In this document: piece after piece, positions 33,863-42,464 of the stretch | How positions within the stretch are numbered: position 1 is the first letter of the stretch | Layout: the number at the start of each line of letters is the position of its first letter | Source of the DNA: Paenibacillus massiliensis 2301065 = DSM 16942 | GTDB taxonomy: Bacteria; Bacillota; Bacilli; Paenibacillales; Paenibacillaceae | Length of the DNA stretch: 64,000 bases | Assembly (NCBI RefSeq): GCF_000377505.1 | Contig: NZ_KB898203.1 | Coordinates: 1-64,000, forward strand | Direction: 5' to 3' | Program-made: the position numbers and the translations under genes | The notes under the pieces: model-generated | Database searches by the model: none | What the model was told of the DNA's origin: nothing | The model's input: only the letters and a program-made list of their open reading frames with translations

Positions 33863-34864
33863 ATGGAGATTGTATTCTTGAACAGGCTGCACAAGGACGA
33901 TGGCCAAGAGGCGGAAGCATTCGCCCAGATCTGGATCGGGGAGCAGGACGGACTATGGAGTACGGGCTGGAGTGAGGATACGGGAGAGGAGCGAAACGAA
34001 ATCTGGTATGAGGGTGGAAATTGGTCAGAGCTGCTATGCATCTACCGGTATCAGCTTGCGCAGAAGCTGTCAGCTGGATATCGACCTTTGCTAGAGGGGG
34101 TTTTTCATGAGCATGATGATAGTAGCGGACGTGTCAAAGGGATTCAGCAGCTGTATTGCTATAGTGAGCTGCATAGTAATGAACAGCTATACGCAGAGCT
34201 AGTTGCTTGGCGGCGTAGCCGATCTGCACGTGATCAACGTGCCCCCTATATGATTGCTGGCAACCGTCTGTTACGATTGATCAGCGCATTTGTCCCGAGA
34301 ACGGATTCTGAGCTATTAGAGCTACCAGGGATGGGAGATAGCAAGCTGGTGACCTATGGCAAAGAAATTCTGGAGCTGACGGCTCGTGCGGAGCAGCCGC
34401 GATCATTTCCACTGGACTGGGTTCAGGAGGAACTGGATCCGCAGCTATTCGTGAATTGGAGCTACAAGCAGAAGGAGCTTAAATATAAATTGGAGCTGGA
34501 TCAATTCAACCAACGAAGATGCGTGCTACAAGGCATAGCTGATGGTCAGGGACTGGAGAAGCTCGGGCAGAGCACGGGCTTGCCAAGGCGTGAACTGTTG
34601 GATTTGCTAGAGGAGCTGGCACGTGACGGCTGTAATCTGGAGCCATTGATCATGCAGGAGCTGACACCGATGTCTGAGGATGAGCAGCATGCCGTCTGGT
34701 CAGCCTACGAAGAGCTGGGGGATCAATACCTCAAGCCCGTATTGCATAAAGTATATGGGACCGAGCAGCATGCTGAGGTGCGTAATAGTGATCGTTATGA
34801 GCGATTGCGTCTGATTCGGATTCGGTACAGGAGAACTGACCGACCGATCGTAGCTTGCCAATGA
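33863..34864 (+). CDS. HRDC-domain protein without a helicase
   Basis: 333 residues. The first ~95 are poorly conserved. An HRDC domain spans about 105-175 (ELVAWRRSRSARDQRAPYMIAGNRLLRLISAFVPRTDSELLELPGMG), the helical nucleic-acid-binding module of RecQ helicases and RNase D. The rest contains a helix-turn-helix like the RecQ C-terminal HTH_40 domain (QGLEKLGQSTGLPRRELLDLLEEL). No helicase or nuclease domain is present. It may be a free-standing accessory DNA-binding protein. CAGGAGGAA precedes the ATG. Confidence 0.8.
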   Translation: MEIVFLNRLHKDDGQEAEAFAQIWIGEQDGLWSTGWSEDTGEERNEIWYEGGNWSELLCIYRYQLAQKLSAGYRPLLEGVFHEHDDSSGRVKGIQQLYCYSELHSNEQLYAELVAWRRSRSARDQRAPYMIAGNRLLRLISAFVPRTDSELLELPGMGDSKLVTYGKEILELTARAEQPRSFPLDWVQEELDPQLFVNWSYKQKELKYKLELDQFNQRRCVLQGIADGQGLEKLGQSTGLPRRELLDLLEELARDGCNLEPLIMQELTPMSEDEQHAVWSAYEELGDQYLKPVLHKVYGTEQHAEVRNSDRYERLRLIRIRYRRTDRPIVACQ

Positions 34865-34890
34865 ATGAATCAAGCGTGATCAACTAAATA

Positions 34891-34933
34891 AAAAGGACGG
34901 ATTCAGCTAGAGCAGCTGTCCGTCCTGTATCGT
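34891..34933. terminator. Bidirectional terminator between the HRDC gene and corA
   Basis: GGACGGA (34895-34901) / TCCGTCC (34919-34925) with an inner CAGCT/AGCTG stem; A run on the left, T-rich on the right. Confidence 0.8.
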
Positions 34934-34938
34934 TTCTT

Positions 34939-35874
34939 TCAAATCCAGTCCTTCTTGCGGAAGATGAGATACATGATGGTTCCTAATAGCACCATAAGTC
35001 CGATCACTACATAATAACCATGCTGTGTATGCAGCTCAGGCATGTTGTCGAAGTTCATTCCGTATATACCTGTAATCAGTGTTAATGGGATGAAGATCGT
35101 CGTAATGGCTGTAAATACGCGCATGATTTCATTCGCACGATTCGCAATACTTGACTGATAAGCTTCTCGAAGGTTGCCCATCAGATCGCGATAGGTTTCA
35201 AAGGTTTCGGAAATTTTTACCGCATTTTCATAAATGTCGCTGAAATACTTCTGTAATTGATCATCAATGAGACGCAAATCACGTTTATTCAGGGTATTGA
35301 TAACTTCCTTCTGTGGACCAAGTACCTTTTTCAACCACAAAATCTCACTTCGGAGTCCAATGATTTCATTCAGATGCGTCTTCTTCGTATGCATGAGGAT
35401 ATCTTCCTCCAGCTTCTCGATGCGCACCTCGATACGATCACCGACCGTGAAGTAATTATCAACGATCAAGTCAATGAGCAGGTACATGAAACGGTCAGGC
35501 TGATGAACCTCCTGCTCCCATAGAATCGGCTTTAGCATCCGAAGCTCATTGATCTTCTGCTTGGTCACGGTAATTATGAAATGTCTTCCGAGAAAAATAT
35601 TGAGTGCACGTAGGAAGATTTCCTCATCATCAAAGCGAATGCTATTTACAACAATGAAATAATGGCTCTCGTAAATCTCAATTTTGGGGCGCTGTTCCTC
35701 TTCGCTGAGACAGTCCTCCACAGCCAGATCATGCATGGAGAAGAGGGGTTGCAGCACAATTAGATCATCGACATCAGCATCGATCCAAAAGAAGCCTTCC
35801 TCAGGTGGTGTAACGGTCATAGCAATATCATCAATAGGGGTAAAGACCCCGTTCTGTACCAAACGAATTTTCAT
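34939..35874 (-). CDS. corA: Magnesium/cobalt transporter CorA
   Basis: 311-residue CorA-type divalent cation channel. A large N-terminal cytoplasmic alpha/beta domain and stalk helix lead to two C-terminal membrane helices; the pore signature GMN lies in GIYGMNFDNMPEL at the end of the first. The short basic tail IFRKKDWI is on the inside. I chose ATG 35874 because AAGGAG lies 8 bases before it; the frame extends 3 codons further to a GTG with no site. The 123-nt structured leader listed separately lies upstream. Confidence 0.95.
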   Translation of the reverse strand: MKIRLVQNGVFTPIDDIAMTVTPPEEGFFWIDADVDDLIVLQPLFSMHDLAVEDCLSEEEQRPKIEIYESHYFIVVNSIRFDDEEIFLRALNIFLGRHFIITVTKQKINELRMLKPILWEQEVHQPDRFMYLLIDLIVDNYFTVGDRIEVRIEKLEEDILMHTKKTHLNEIIGLRSEILWLKKVLGPQKEVINTLNKRDLRLIDDQLQKYFSDIYENAVKISETFETYRDLMGNLREAYQSSIANRANEIMRVFTAITTIFIPLTLITGIYGMNFDNMPELHTQHGYYVVIGLMVLLGTIMYLIFRKKDWI

Positions 35875-35961
35875 CGTAATCACTCCTTATGTTCCCGCCA
35901 CAAGCGGTTGTCAATCACATAAGAAATGAGCGATGCATGGACCAGATTACATACGGGCACC

Positions 35962-36084
35962 GACATCAATTAAGAAGCCTGGGCAGGCATAGGTATCCCG
36001 TCTCCGGCAAGCAAGGCTCATTCCTATATAGTTATCTAGGTTCGTCCGCCTGTTCGAGCTCGGGTCGCCTTCCATTATGATGTC
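35962..36084 (-). promoter_or_regulatory. Structured leader candidate of corA
   Basis: On the minus strand, GACATCA (36078-36084) pairs with TGATGTC (35962-35968) and closes a 123-nt region that is richer in G and C than its flanks and contains further short stems (for example GCCTGCCCAGGC). It lies 88 nt before the corA start. Position suggests a metal-sensing riboswitch, but the M-box core (AGGTGAGGCTCCTA and TGCCC-N-GACGCCAATGGGTC) is not present as I know it, so the class is open. Confidence 0.35.
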
Positions 36085-36190
36085 ACCTCTCATCTGGAAT
36101 TAGTATGTGTACAAGGACTCTAGTCCATAGCACTTGTATAGTATAACCCTCGACACCTGCGGCTTTCAAGGGTCAAATCACACGTTCTTC

Positions 36191-36218
36191 TTGCACAACA
36201 GAACAATATGTGTATAAT
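36191..36218 (+). promoter_or_regulatory. Promoter of the metA leader
   Basis: TTGCAC (36191-36196), 16-nt spacer, TATAAT (36213-36218), about 75 nt before the SAM aptamer. Confidence 0.65.
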
Positions 36219-36291
36219 TATGAACAAGTATGATGAATGTAATTGAATTACTGATTGCATTACTAATTGAATAAGCATGAATCAAGTCAAT

Positions 36292-36468
36292 TTCTTATCA
36301 AGAGCAGGTGGAGGGACTAGCCCGATGAAGCCCGGCAACCGGCGATACGTCGCACGGTGCTAATTCTTGCAGCATGTCATTATGATGACATGTCTGAGAG
36401 ATGAGAGAGGCGTATATGGAGTATAAACATGACCTTTCTCGAAACTTTGGGAAGGGTCATTTTTTTTA
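36292..36468 (+). promoter_or_regulatory. SAM-I riboswitch (S-box) of the met operon
   Basis: The aptamer core is clear: CTTATCAAGAGCAGGTGGAGG at the P1/P2 start, GGCAACCGGC, the variable P3 and P4 stems, and GAGAGATGAGAG closing P1 near 36407. The terminator follows as ATGACC / GGGTCAT with TTTTTTT. SAM binding should stop transcription of metA-metI-metC. Confidence 0.95.
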
Positions 36469-36523
36469 ATCCTCGCAGCTCACAACTCAGATTAATTTCA
36501 TTATACGAAGGAGGAGAGGGCAC

Positions 36524-37441
36524 ATGCCTATCAAGATTCCCGACACGTTACCAGCCAAAGAGATTTTGGCTGGAGAGAACATTTTCGTCATGGACGAAAG
36601 CTTAGCTTACCATCAGGATATTCGTCCGCTCCGCATTGCGATACTCAATTTGATGCCAACCAAAGAAACAACCGAGACCCAATTGCTGCGCTTGATCGGT
36701 AATACCCCGTTGCAGGTAGATGTAACGTTGGTTCACCCTCAATCACACGTATCGAAGAATACGTCCCAGGAATATCTGGATATGTTCTATAAGACCTTCG
36801 ATGAGATTCGCAATACCCGATTTGACGGCATGATTATTACAGGGGCTCCGGTGGAACAGCTCGATTTTGAGGATGTGAACTATTGGGATGAAATCCAGCG
36901 AATCTTCGACTGGACGAAGACGAATGTGACTTCAACCATGCACATATGTTGGGCTTCACAGGCGGGTCTATACCATCATTTTGGTGTTCCTAAGTATCCG
37001 TTGGAGGACAAATGCTTCGGCGTATTCTCGCATAGTGTTGAGAAGCCCCATGTGAAGCTGCTTCGCGGGTTCGACGAGCTGTTCTATGCTCCTCATTCCC
37101 GGCACACCGAGGTTCGACGTGAAGACATTGTATCCATTGAAGAGCTGGAGCTACTGTCCTACTCGGAGGATGCGGGCGTATATATCGTTGCCACCAAGGA
37201 CGGCAAGCAGATTTTCGTAACTGGTCATTCAGAATATGATCCGTTGTCCTTGAAGTGGGAGTATGACCGTGATGTGGCTAAAGGGCTTGAGGTCAAGCTG
37301 CCTTATAACTATTTTCCGAAAGACGATCCGACCCGCACACCACCGTCTGTATGGCGTGCCCATGCGAACTTGCTGTTCTCCAACTGGTTGAATTATTATG
37401 TGTACCAAGAGACTCCATACGATATCGGACCTCAGATTTAA
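36524..37441 (+). CDS. metA: Homoserine O-acyltransferase MetA
   Basis: 305-residue MetA, which acylates homoserine at the first committed step of methionine synthesis. The catalytic cysteine lies in STMHICWASQAGLYHHFG; HSRHTEV and the C-terminal VTGHSEYD supply the catalytic His and Glu region. Bacilli MetA enzymes use acetyl-CoA, so the product is probably O-acetylhomoserine; the residue that sets this specificity cannot be assigned with certainty by eye. GGAGGAGAGG precedes the ATG. First gene of the SAM-riboswitch operon. Confidence 0.95.
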   Translation: MPIKIPDTLPAKEILAGENIFVMDESLAYHQDIRPLRIAILNLMPTKETTETQLLRLIGNTPLQVDVTLVHPQSHVSKNTSQEYLDMFYKTFDEIRNTRFDGMIITGAPVEQLDFEDVNYWDEIQRIFDWTKTNVTSTMHICWASQAGLYHHFGVPKYPLEDKCFGVFSHSVEKPHVKLLRGFDELFYAPHSRHTEVRREDIVSIEELELLSYSEDAGVYIVATKDGKQIFVTGHSEYDPLSLKWEYDRDVAKGLEVKLPYNYFPKDDPTRTPPSVWRAHANLLFSNWLNYYVYQETPYDIGPQI

Positions 37442-37496
37442 CCAGAAGAAATAGTATAATCATTAAAAATTCATACAGGTGACAGGAGGATTTCAT

Positions 37497-38681
37497 ATGG
37501 ATGACAGAGAGTTGAAGATCGAGAGCAGGCTGGCACAAATTGGTTCCATTAACGACCCGAAGACAGGAGCGGTGAATTTCCCGATCTACCAAGCTACCGC
37601 ATTTCGCCACCCACGTCTTGGACAGAGCACAGGCTTTGACTACATTCGTACGACCAATCCTACGCGCAAAGTACTGGAGGAGGCGGCTGCACAGCTGGAG
37701 TCCGGGGATGCTGGCTTTGCCTGTGCTTCAGGCATGGCTGCGCTGCAGACGATATTCTCGTTATTTGGACAAGGTGATCACCTGATTGTATCGCTCGATC
37801 TGTATGGAGGAACTTATCGTTTGTTGGAGCGGATCTTGTCCAAGTTCGGCGTAACAGCAACCTATGTGGATACGAATGATATCGATGCTCTGGAGCAATC
37901 CAGACGGGAGAACACCAAGGCAGTATTCATTGAGACGCCAACAAATCCGCTGATGATGATTACAGATATTGAAAGAGTCACCTCCTGGGCGAAGCGGCAT
38001 GAGCTATTAACCATCGTGGATAACACCCTGCTCACACCGTATTTCCAACGTCCGTTAGAGCTAGGAGCAGACATTGTAATTCACAGTGCAACCAAATATT
38101 TGGGTGGACATAACGACGTACTGGCAGGCCTGATCGTCACGAAGGGCAAGGAGCTATCCGAGGAAATGGCCTTCCTTCATAACTCCATTGGCGCGGTGCT
38201 GTCACCTAGCGATTCTTATCAGCTCATGAAAGGGATGAAGACCCTCGCTCTGCGTATGGAGCGCCATGAGTACAACTCTCTGAAGATTGCCAATTATCTG
38301 CTTACACACCCGGCTGTGGCCGAGGTATTCCATCCAGGACTTGCTGATCATCCAGGACATGATATCCAGTCCAAGCAGTCCAGTGGCAATACAGGCATCT
38401 TCTCCTTTAAAGTAACCGATGCTCGCTATGTAGAACCACTCCTGAGACATATTCGCCTGATTGCCTTCGCAGAGAGTCTTGGAGGAGTGGAATCCTTGAT
38501 GACTTATCCAGCAGTTCAGACGCATGCAGACATTCCATTGGAGATCCGTGAGGCTGTTGGGGTCGATGATCGCTTGCTGCGCTTCTCCGTTGGTATTGAG
38601 CATGCTGATGATCTGATTCAGGATCTGGGGCAGGCACTGGAAGCCGCGCGTCGCGAGGTTGAGGAGGGAAATGCGGAATGA
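37497..38681 (+). CDS. metI: Cystathionine gamma-synthase / O-acetylhomoserine thiolyase
   Basis: 394-residue PLP enzyme of the Cys/Met metabolism family, making cystathionine from O-acetylhomoserine and cysteine (B. subtilis MetI also works with sulfide). The PLP lysine is in HSATKYLGGHNDV; the glycine-rich SGMAALQTI and the substrate Arg near the C terminus are present. ATG 37497 follows AGGAGG. It overlaps metC by 4 bp (ATGA). Second gene of the SAM-riboswitch operon. Confidence 0.93.
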   Translation: MDDRELKIESRLAQIGSINDPKTGAVNFPIYQATAFRHPRLGQSTGFDYIRTTNPTRKVLEEAAAQLESGDAGFACASGMAALQTIFSLFGQGDHLIVSLDLYGGTYRLLERILSKFGVTATYVDTNDIDALEQSRRENTKAVFIETPTNPLMMITDIERVTSWAKRHELLTIVDNTLLTPYFQRPLELGADIVIHSATKYLGGHNDVLAGLIVTKGKELSEEMAFLHNSIGAVLSPSDSYQLMKGMKTLALRMERHEYNSLKIANYLLTHPAVAEVFHPGLADHPGHDIQSKQSSGNTGIFSFKVTDARYVEPLLRHIRLIAFAESLGGVESLMTYPAVQTHADIPLEIREAVGVDDRLLRFSVGIEHADDLIQDLGQALEAARREVEEGNAE

Positions 38682-39859
38682 CTGCAGAGGATAACAGAAA
38701 TACAGGCAAGGATCGCGCAGCACTGGATTTCGGTACGAAGCTGCTTCATTTCGGCTCCGAGATAGACAAGACGACCGGGGCATCAAGTGTGCCCATCTAT
38801 CAAGCGTCTACGTTCCATCATCATGATATTTTTAATCCGCCAGTACATGATTACAGCCGTTCGGGTAATCCGACCCGTCAGGCACTGGAGGACTATATTG
38901 CACTCCTGGAAGGCGGTGTTCAGGGCTTCGCGTACGCCTCAGGCATGGCTGCAATCTCCAGCTCCTTCATGATGCTCTCGGCGGGAGATCATATCATCGT
39001 GACAGAGGACGTCTATGGAGGGACTTACCGACTGCTGACCACGATTCTGAGTCGCATGAATATTGAGACGACGTTCGTGGACATGACTGATCTGGATCAG
39101 GTCAAGTCCGCCTATCGAACGAATACTAAGGCGGTCTATATGGAGACTCCATCCAACCCGACGCTGAAGATTACAGATATTGCAGCAGTAACTGGCTGGG
39201 CGAAGGAGCATGGACTCATTACGTTCCTGGACAATACGTTTATGACACCTTACTATCAGCGGCCGCTGGAATTGGGTGTAGATATTGTACTGCACAGTGC
39301 TACCAAATTCCTGGGAGGTCACAGTGACGTGCTGGCAGGACTCGCTGTAGCTCGTACAGAAGAGCTTGCTAAGGAGCTGAAACGCCTGCAGAATGGACTC
39401 GGTACGGTGCTAGGGGCACAGGAATCCTGGCTACTGATGCGGGGAATGAAGACGCTGGAGGCACGGATGGTGCACAGTGAGAAGAGTACGGCAAGGCTGG
39501 CTGAGTGGCTCAGTCAGCGCTCAGATATCTCTGCCGTGTACTATCCTGGGCTGGCCAACCATCCGGGTCGGGACATTCATGAGCGGCAATCGAGCGGTTA
39601 TGGTGCAGTAGTATCATTTGATGTGGGTAGCGGCGAGCGAGCCAAGCAGGTCCTGAACAAGGTACAGCTACCGATTGTAGCCGTCAGCCTGGGTGCTGTA
39701 GAGAGTATCCTGTCCTATCCGACAATGATGTCCCATGCAGCAATGCCTCCAGAGGTTCGCAAGGAACGCGGCATCACAGATGGATTGCTTCGTTTCTCTG
39801 TGGGGCTGGAGGGTATTGAAGATCTGATCAAGGATCTGGATCAGGCTCTCAGCGAGTAG
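38678..39859 (+). CDS. metC: Cystathionine beta-lyase
   Basis: 393-residue PLP enzyme paralogous to MetI. It cleaves cystathionine to homocysteine, pyruvate and ammonia. The PLP lysine is in HSATKFLGGHSDV, and YSRSGNPTRQALEDY is the family's N-terminal signature. Its start overlaps the metI stop by 4 bp. Assignment as MetC rather than a second gamma-synthase follows operon order (metA-metI-metC as in Bacillus), since the two families are very alike. Confidence 0.92.
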   Translation: MTAEDNRNTGKDRAALDFGTKLLHFGSEIDKTTGASSVPIYQASTFHHHDIFNPPVHDYSRSGNPTRQALEDYIALLEGGVQGFAYASGMAAISSSFMMLSAGDHIIVTEDVYGGTYRLLTTILSRMNIETTFVDMTDLDQVKSAYRTNTKAVYMETPSNPTLKITDIAAVTGWAKEHGLITFLDNTFMTPYYQRPLELGVDIVLHSATKFLGGHSDVLAGLAVARTEELAKELKRLQNGLGTVLGAQESWLLMRGMKTLEARMVHSEKSTARLAEWLSQRSDISAVYYPGLANHPGRDIHERQSSGYGAVVSFDVGSGERAKQVLNKVQLPIVAVSLGAVESILSYPTMMSHAAMPPEVRKERGITDGLLRFSVGLEGIEDLIKDLDQALSE

Positions 39860-39915
39860 TGCTGAGCGGCTTTGAATCTTATTTATTTATAGTATTAATT
39901 TTATGAATTTTCGGA

Positions 39916-39941
39916 CAGCACCTAGATTAGGTGCTGTTTTT
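39916..39941 (+). terminator. Terminator of the met operon
   Basis: Perfect stem CAGCACCTA / TAGGTGCTG with a 3-nt loop followed by TTTTT. Confidence 0.9.
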
Positions 39942-40069
39942 CACATTCGACCTGTGTTACGATGGAGAATAGTAAGAAAGTTTTCATATATCATAGGTTG
40001 CATTGTAGATAGCGTCACAGTTCTAATTTAATTTTCAGTTATGGAATACAGGATAGGAGGCACCTAAGA

Positions 40070-41206
40070 ATGAGTACGATTGATCGTATCTTAGATAAAG
40101 CCCTGCGGGGCGAGCGTATGAATCTAGAGGACACCATTGCATTATTTGAATCCAATGAGGTAGAGAAGATTGGGGAAGCAGCCAATGTCATCATGAATCG
40201 GATGCATCCAGACCCGATCAAGACCTTCGTAATTGGGCGCAACATTAACTATACCAATGTCTGTGATGTATATTGCCGGTTCTGCGCCTTTTACCGCCGT
40301 CCAGGCTCGGACGAGGGATATGTATTGCCAGATGAATTGATCTTCCAGAAGATTCAAGAGACACAGGATGTGAATGGAACTGAAATTCTGATGCAAGGGG
40401 GAACGAACCCCAATTTGCCGTTCAGCTACTACACGGATCTACTGAGACGAATTAAGGAACGTTTCCCGGATATTACGATGCACTCCTTCTCCCCGGCAGA
40501 GATTCAGAAAATGAAGGAGGTCTCGGATGGCCTGACACTGGAAGAGGTGATCCGGCAAATTCATGAAGCGGGTCTGGATTCGTTGCCAGGTGGTGGGGCG
40601 GAAATTCTCGATGACCGGACGCGGCGTAAGATCAGCCGACTGAAGGGCTCCTGGACAGATTGGATGGACGTAATGAAGACAGCTCATCGCATTGGCATGA
40701 ACACGACCGCTACGATGGTTATTGGCTTGGGCGAATCCATGGAGGAGCGAGCGCTGCATCTGATGCGGGTACGTGATGCCCAAGATGAGTGCATTGCCAA
40801 CAAATATGATTCCGAGGGCTTCCTCGCATTCATCCCGTGGACGTTCCAGCCGGATAATACGAACCTGAAGCTGGAGAGACAGACACCCGAGGAATACTTG
40901 AAGACTGTAGCAATCAGTCGGATTGTTCTCGATAATATCAAGCATCTGCAATCCTCTTGGGTCACGATGGGACCTGAGATCGGCAAGCTCTCGTTGCGCT
41001 ATGGCTGTGATGACTTTGGCAGCACCATGATTGAGGAGAATGTCGTATCGGCCGCGGGCGCTACCTATAAGGTGAATATCGACTCGATACTGCAGCTCAT
41101 TCGTGAGACAGGTAATACTCCGGCTCAACGGAATACACGCTATGACATCCTGCGTATGTTTGATGGATCGAAGCAGGCAGAACGCGACTTTATCATGCAA
41201 AATTAA
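40070..41206 (+). CDS. mqnC: Cyclic dehypoxanthinyl futalosine synthase
   Basis: 378-residue radical SAM enzyme of the futalosine menaquinone pathway; it cyclises dehypoxanthine futalosine. The [4Fe-4S] ligands are Cys65, Cys69 and Cys72 in CDVYCRFC. GLDSLPGGGAEIL and the C-terminal GTYKV-like region fit MqnC better than its relatives CofH, CofG and MqnE. Its presence implies that this organism makes menaquinone by the futalosine route rather than MenFDHCEB, at least in part; no other mqn gene is in the window. GATAGGAGGCACC precedes the ATG. Confidence 0.9.
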   Translation: MSTIDRILDKALRGERMNLEDTIALFESNEVEKIGEAANVIMNRMHPDPIKTFVIGRNINYTNVCDVYCRFCAFYRRPGSDEGYVLPDELIFQKIQETQDVNGTEILMQGGTNPNLPFSYYTDLLRRIKERFPDITMHSFSPAEIQKMKEVSDGLTLEEVIRQIHEAGLDSLPGGGAEILDDRTRRKISRLKGSWTDWMDVMKTAHRIGMNTTATMVIGLGESMEERALHLMRVRDAQDECIANKYDSEGFLAFIPWTFQPDNTNLKLERQTPEEYLKTVAISRIVLDNIKHLQSSWVTMGPEIGKLSLRYGCDDFGSTMIEENVVSAAGATYKVNIDSILQLIRETGNTPAQRNTRYDILRMFDGSKQAERDFIMQN

Positions 41207-41239
41207 TACCGACCACCTTCAGACGAAGAATAACAAAAA

Positions 41240-41295
41240 GCTTGTGCAGGTAAGAGAATGACGATCATCATTCATCTTACTGCACAAGCCTTTTT
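41240..41295. terminator. Terminator after mqnC
   Basis: GCTTGTGCA / TGCACAAGC extended by an inner GTAAGA/TCTTAC stem, flanked by A and T runs, so it may serve both strands (yitT is convergent). Confidence 0.85.
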
Positions 41296-41406
41296 GTGTT
41301 CTAATATTAAGCTTCCGTACACTTAAGCTTTCATTACAATTACTCAAGAACAGCTATTATTCTGTACCCAAATCAATTTCTTAACTCATTCAACATTGAT
41401 TTTTGT

Positions 41407-41453
41407 AACTAGATATAGACAAAATTAAACCTTTTTTTGATCTATATCTAGTT
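41407..41453. repeat. Perfect 13-bp inverted repeat in the mqnC-yitT gap
   Basis: AACTAGATATAGA (41407-41419) and TCTATATCTAGTT (41441-41453) enclose a 21-nt loop that contains seven Ts. No T run follows the hairpin on either strand, so it is not a normal terminator. Confidence 0.7.
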
Positions 41454-41505
41454 CTGATTGAAGCAGCTAAAGGTATATGAAATTGATTCACCCGGTGAAA
41501 AATTG

Positions 41506-42429
41506 CTATGATCGTTCTGCCTTTCTCACAAAAACGATATCCGCACCTGGGTCCAGGTCACGAATCATTGCCCTGAAGCGTGGCAAATCCAGAACATGCA
41601 CCCTATAGACAATACTGTTGCTTTCGCCTCCAGAAGAAGCATATTCGCTGTTATGCTGCTCCTGATCCTGGATCAGAGCCGTCTTGTCACTTGCTGGGAG
41701 GGAAGGAACGGGAACGAGATGCAGCATCCTTTGCAGCACTGCCTTCGTATCAGTCGCAGCTGCAGTTCTGACATACATGTGACGGTATAGACCAGTTAAC
41801 ATGAATCGGGCCGTCTCAAAGGCAGCCAGACAAGCAACGGCTGAGTATAAGGCCTGCTCCCAGCCCAGCATGAGGCCAGCTGCCGAAAGTACGAGAATTT
41901 GAAACAGGGCCGCGATTTGCTCCATAGATAGACTCTTATGTAGTATAATCAGCCGGCTGCTGCTACGGAATTCAGCATCTCGCAACTCCAAGGCATCCAG
42001 CAGTCCTCCTGAACGTGCTACAAGACCAGCGCCAAAGCCAAGGGTGATCCCGCCCACGACTGCAGCGATAATCGTATGCTCGCTCAAAGCAGGAACAGGC
42101 TCCAGCAGGAGCGCTGTCCCTGCAAAGGCAAGCAATCCTGGAAAGGCATACCAAGGTCCGGATTTGCGAACAAAGTACAGATACAGACTAACAAGTGGTA
42201 CATTCAGTATTAATAAAAATAAACCAAGCTTCACTTCTGCGGCATGTGACATTAATGCGGAGACGCCAGTCATCCCGCCAACTACAATCTGGTTGGGATG
42301 CAGGAATAGCTCCAGGCCTACAGAAGCAAGGATACCACCAACAATTGCATACAGTAACGGATACGGATTTAGGGATGACAAGGTGAACTTCGACGAAGCT
42401 TCAACGTCTTTCCCAGGAGGATGCTTCAT
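41506..42429 (-). CDS. YitT-family membrane protein
   Basis: 307 residues. The first ~200 contain six hydrophobic helices of the YitT/DUF161 membrane domain (LELFLHPNQIVVGGMTG and GFGAGLVARSGGLLDALEL are family segments); the C-terminal cytoplasmic domain is DUF2179 (VYRVHVLDLPRFRAMIRDLDPGADIVFV). The family is widespread in Firmicutes and not firmly assigned; transport or c-di-AMP-related roles have been suggested for parts of it. Its start is 35 bp downstream of the antiporter gene, so it may be the last gene of that operon. Confidence 0.85.
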   Translation of the reverse strand: MKHPPGKDVEASSKFTLSSLNPYPLLYAIVGGILASVGLELFLHPNQIVVGGMTGVSALMSHAAEVKLGLFLLILNVPLVSLYLYFVRKSGPWYAFPGLLAFAGTALLLEPVPALSEHTIIAAVVGGITLGFGAGLVARSGGLLDALELRDAEFRSSSRLIILHKSLSMEQIAALFQILVLSAAGLMLGWEQALYSAVACLAAFETARFMLTGLYRHMYVRTAAATDTKAVLQRMLHLVPVPSLPASDKTALIQDQEQHNSEYASSGGESNSIVYRVHVLDLPRFRAMIRDLDPGADIVFVRKAERS

Positions 42430-42464
42430 AGCCTTACCTCCCCGTTATATATGATGGATTCTGA

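Noticed and set aside
35962..36084. Canonical M-box (ykoK) riboswitch
   Set aside because: The conserved core segments are not visible as I know them, so I report only an unclassified structured leader.
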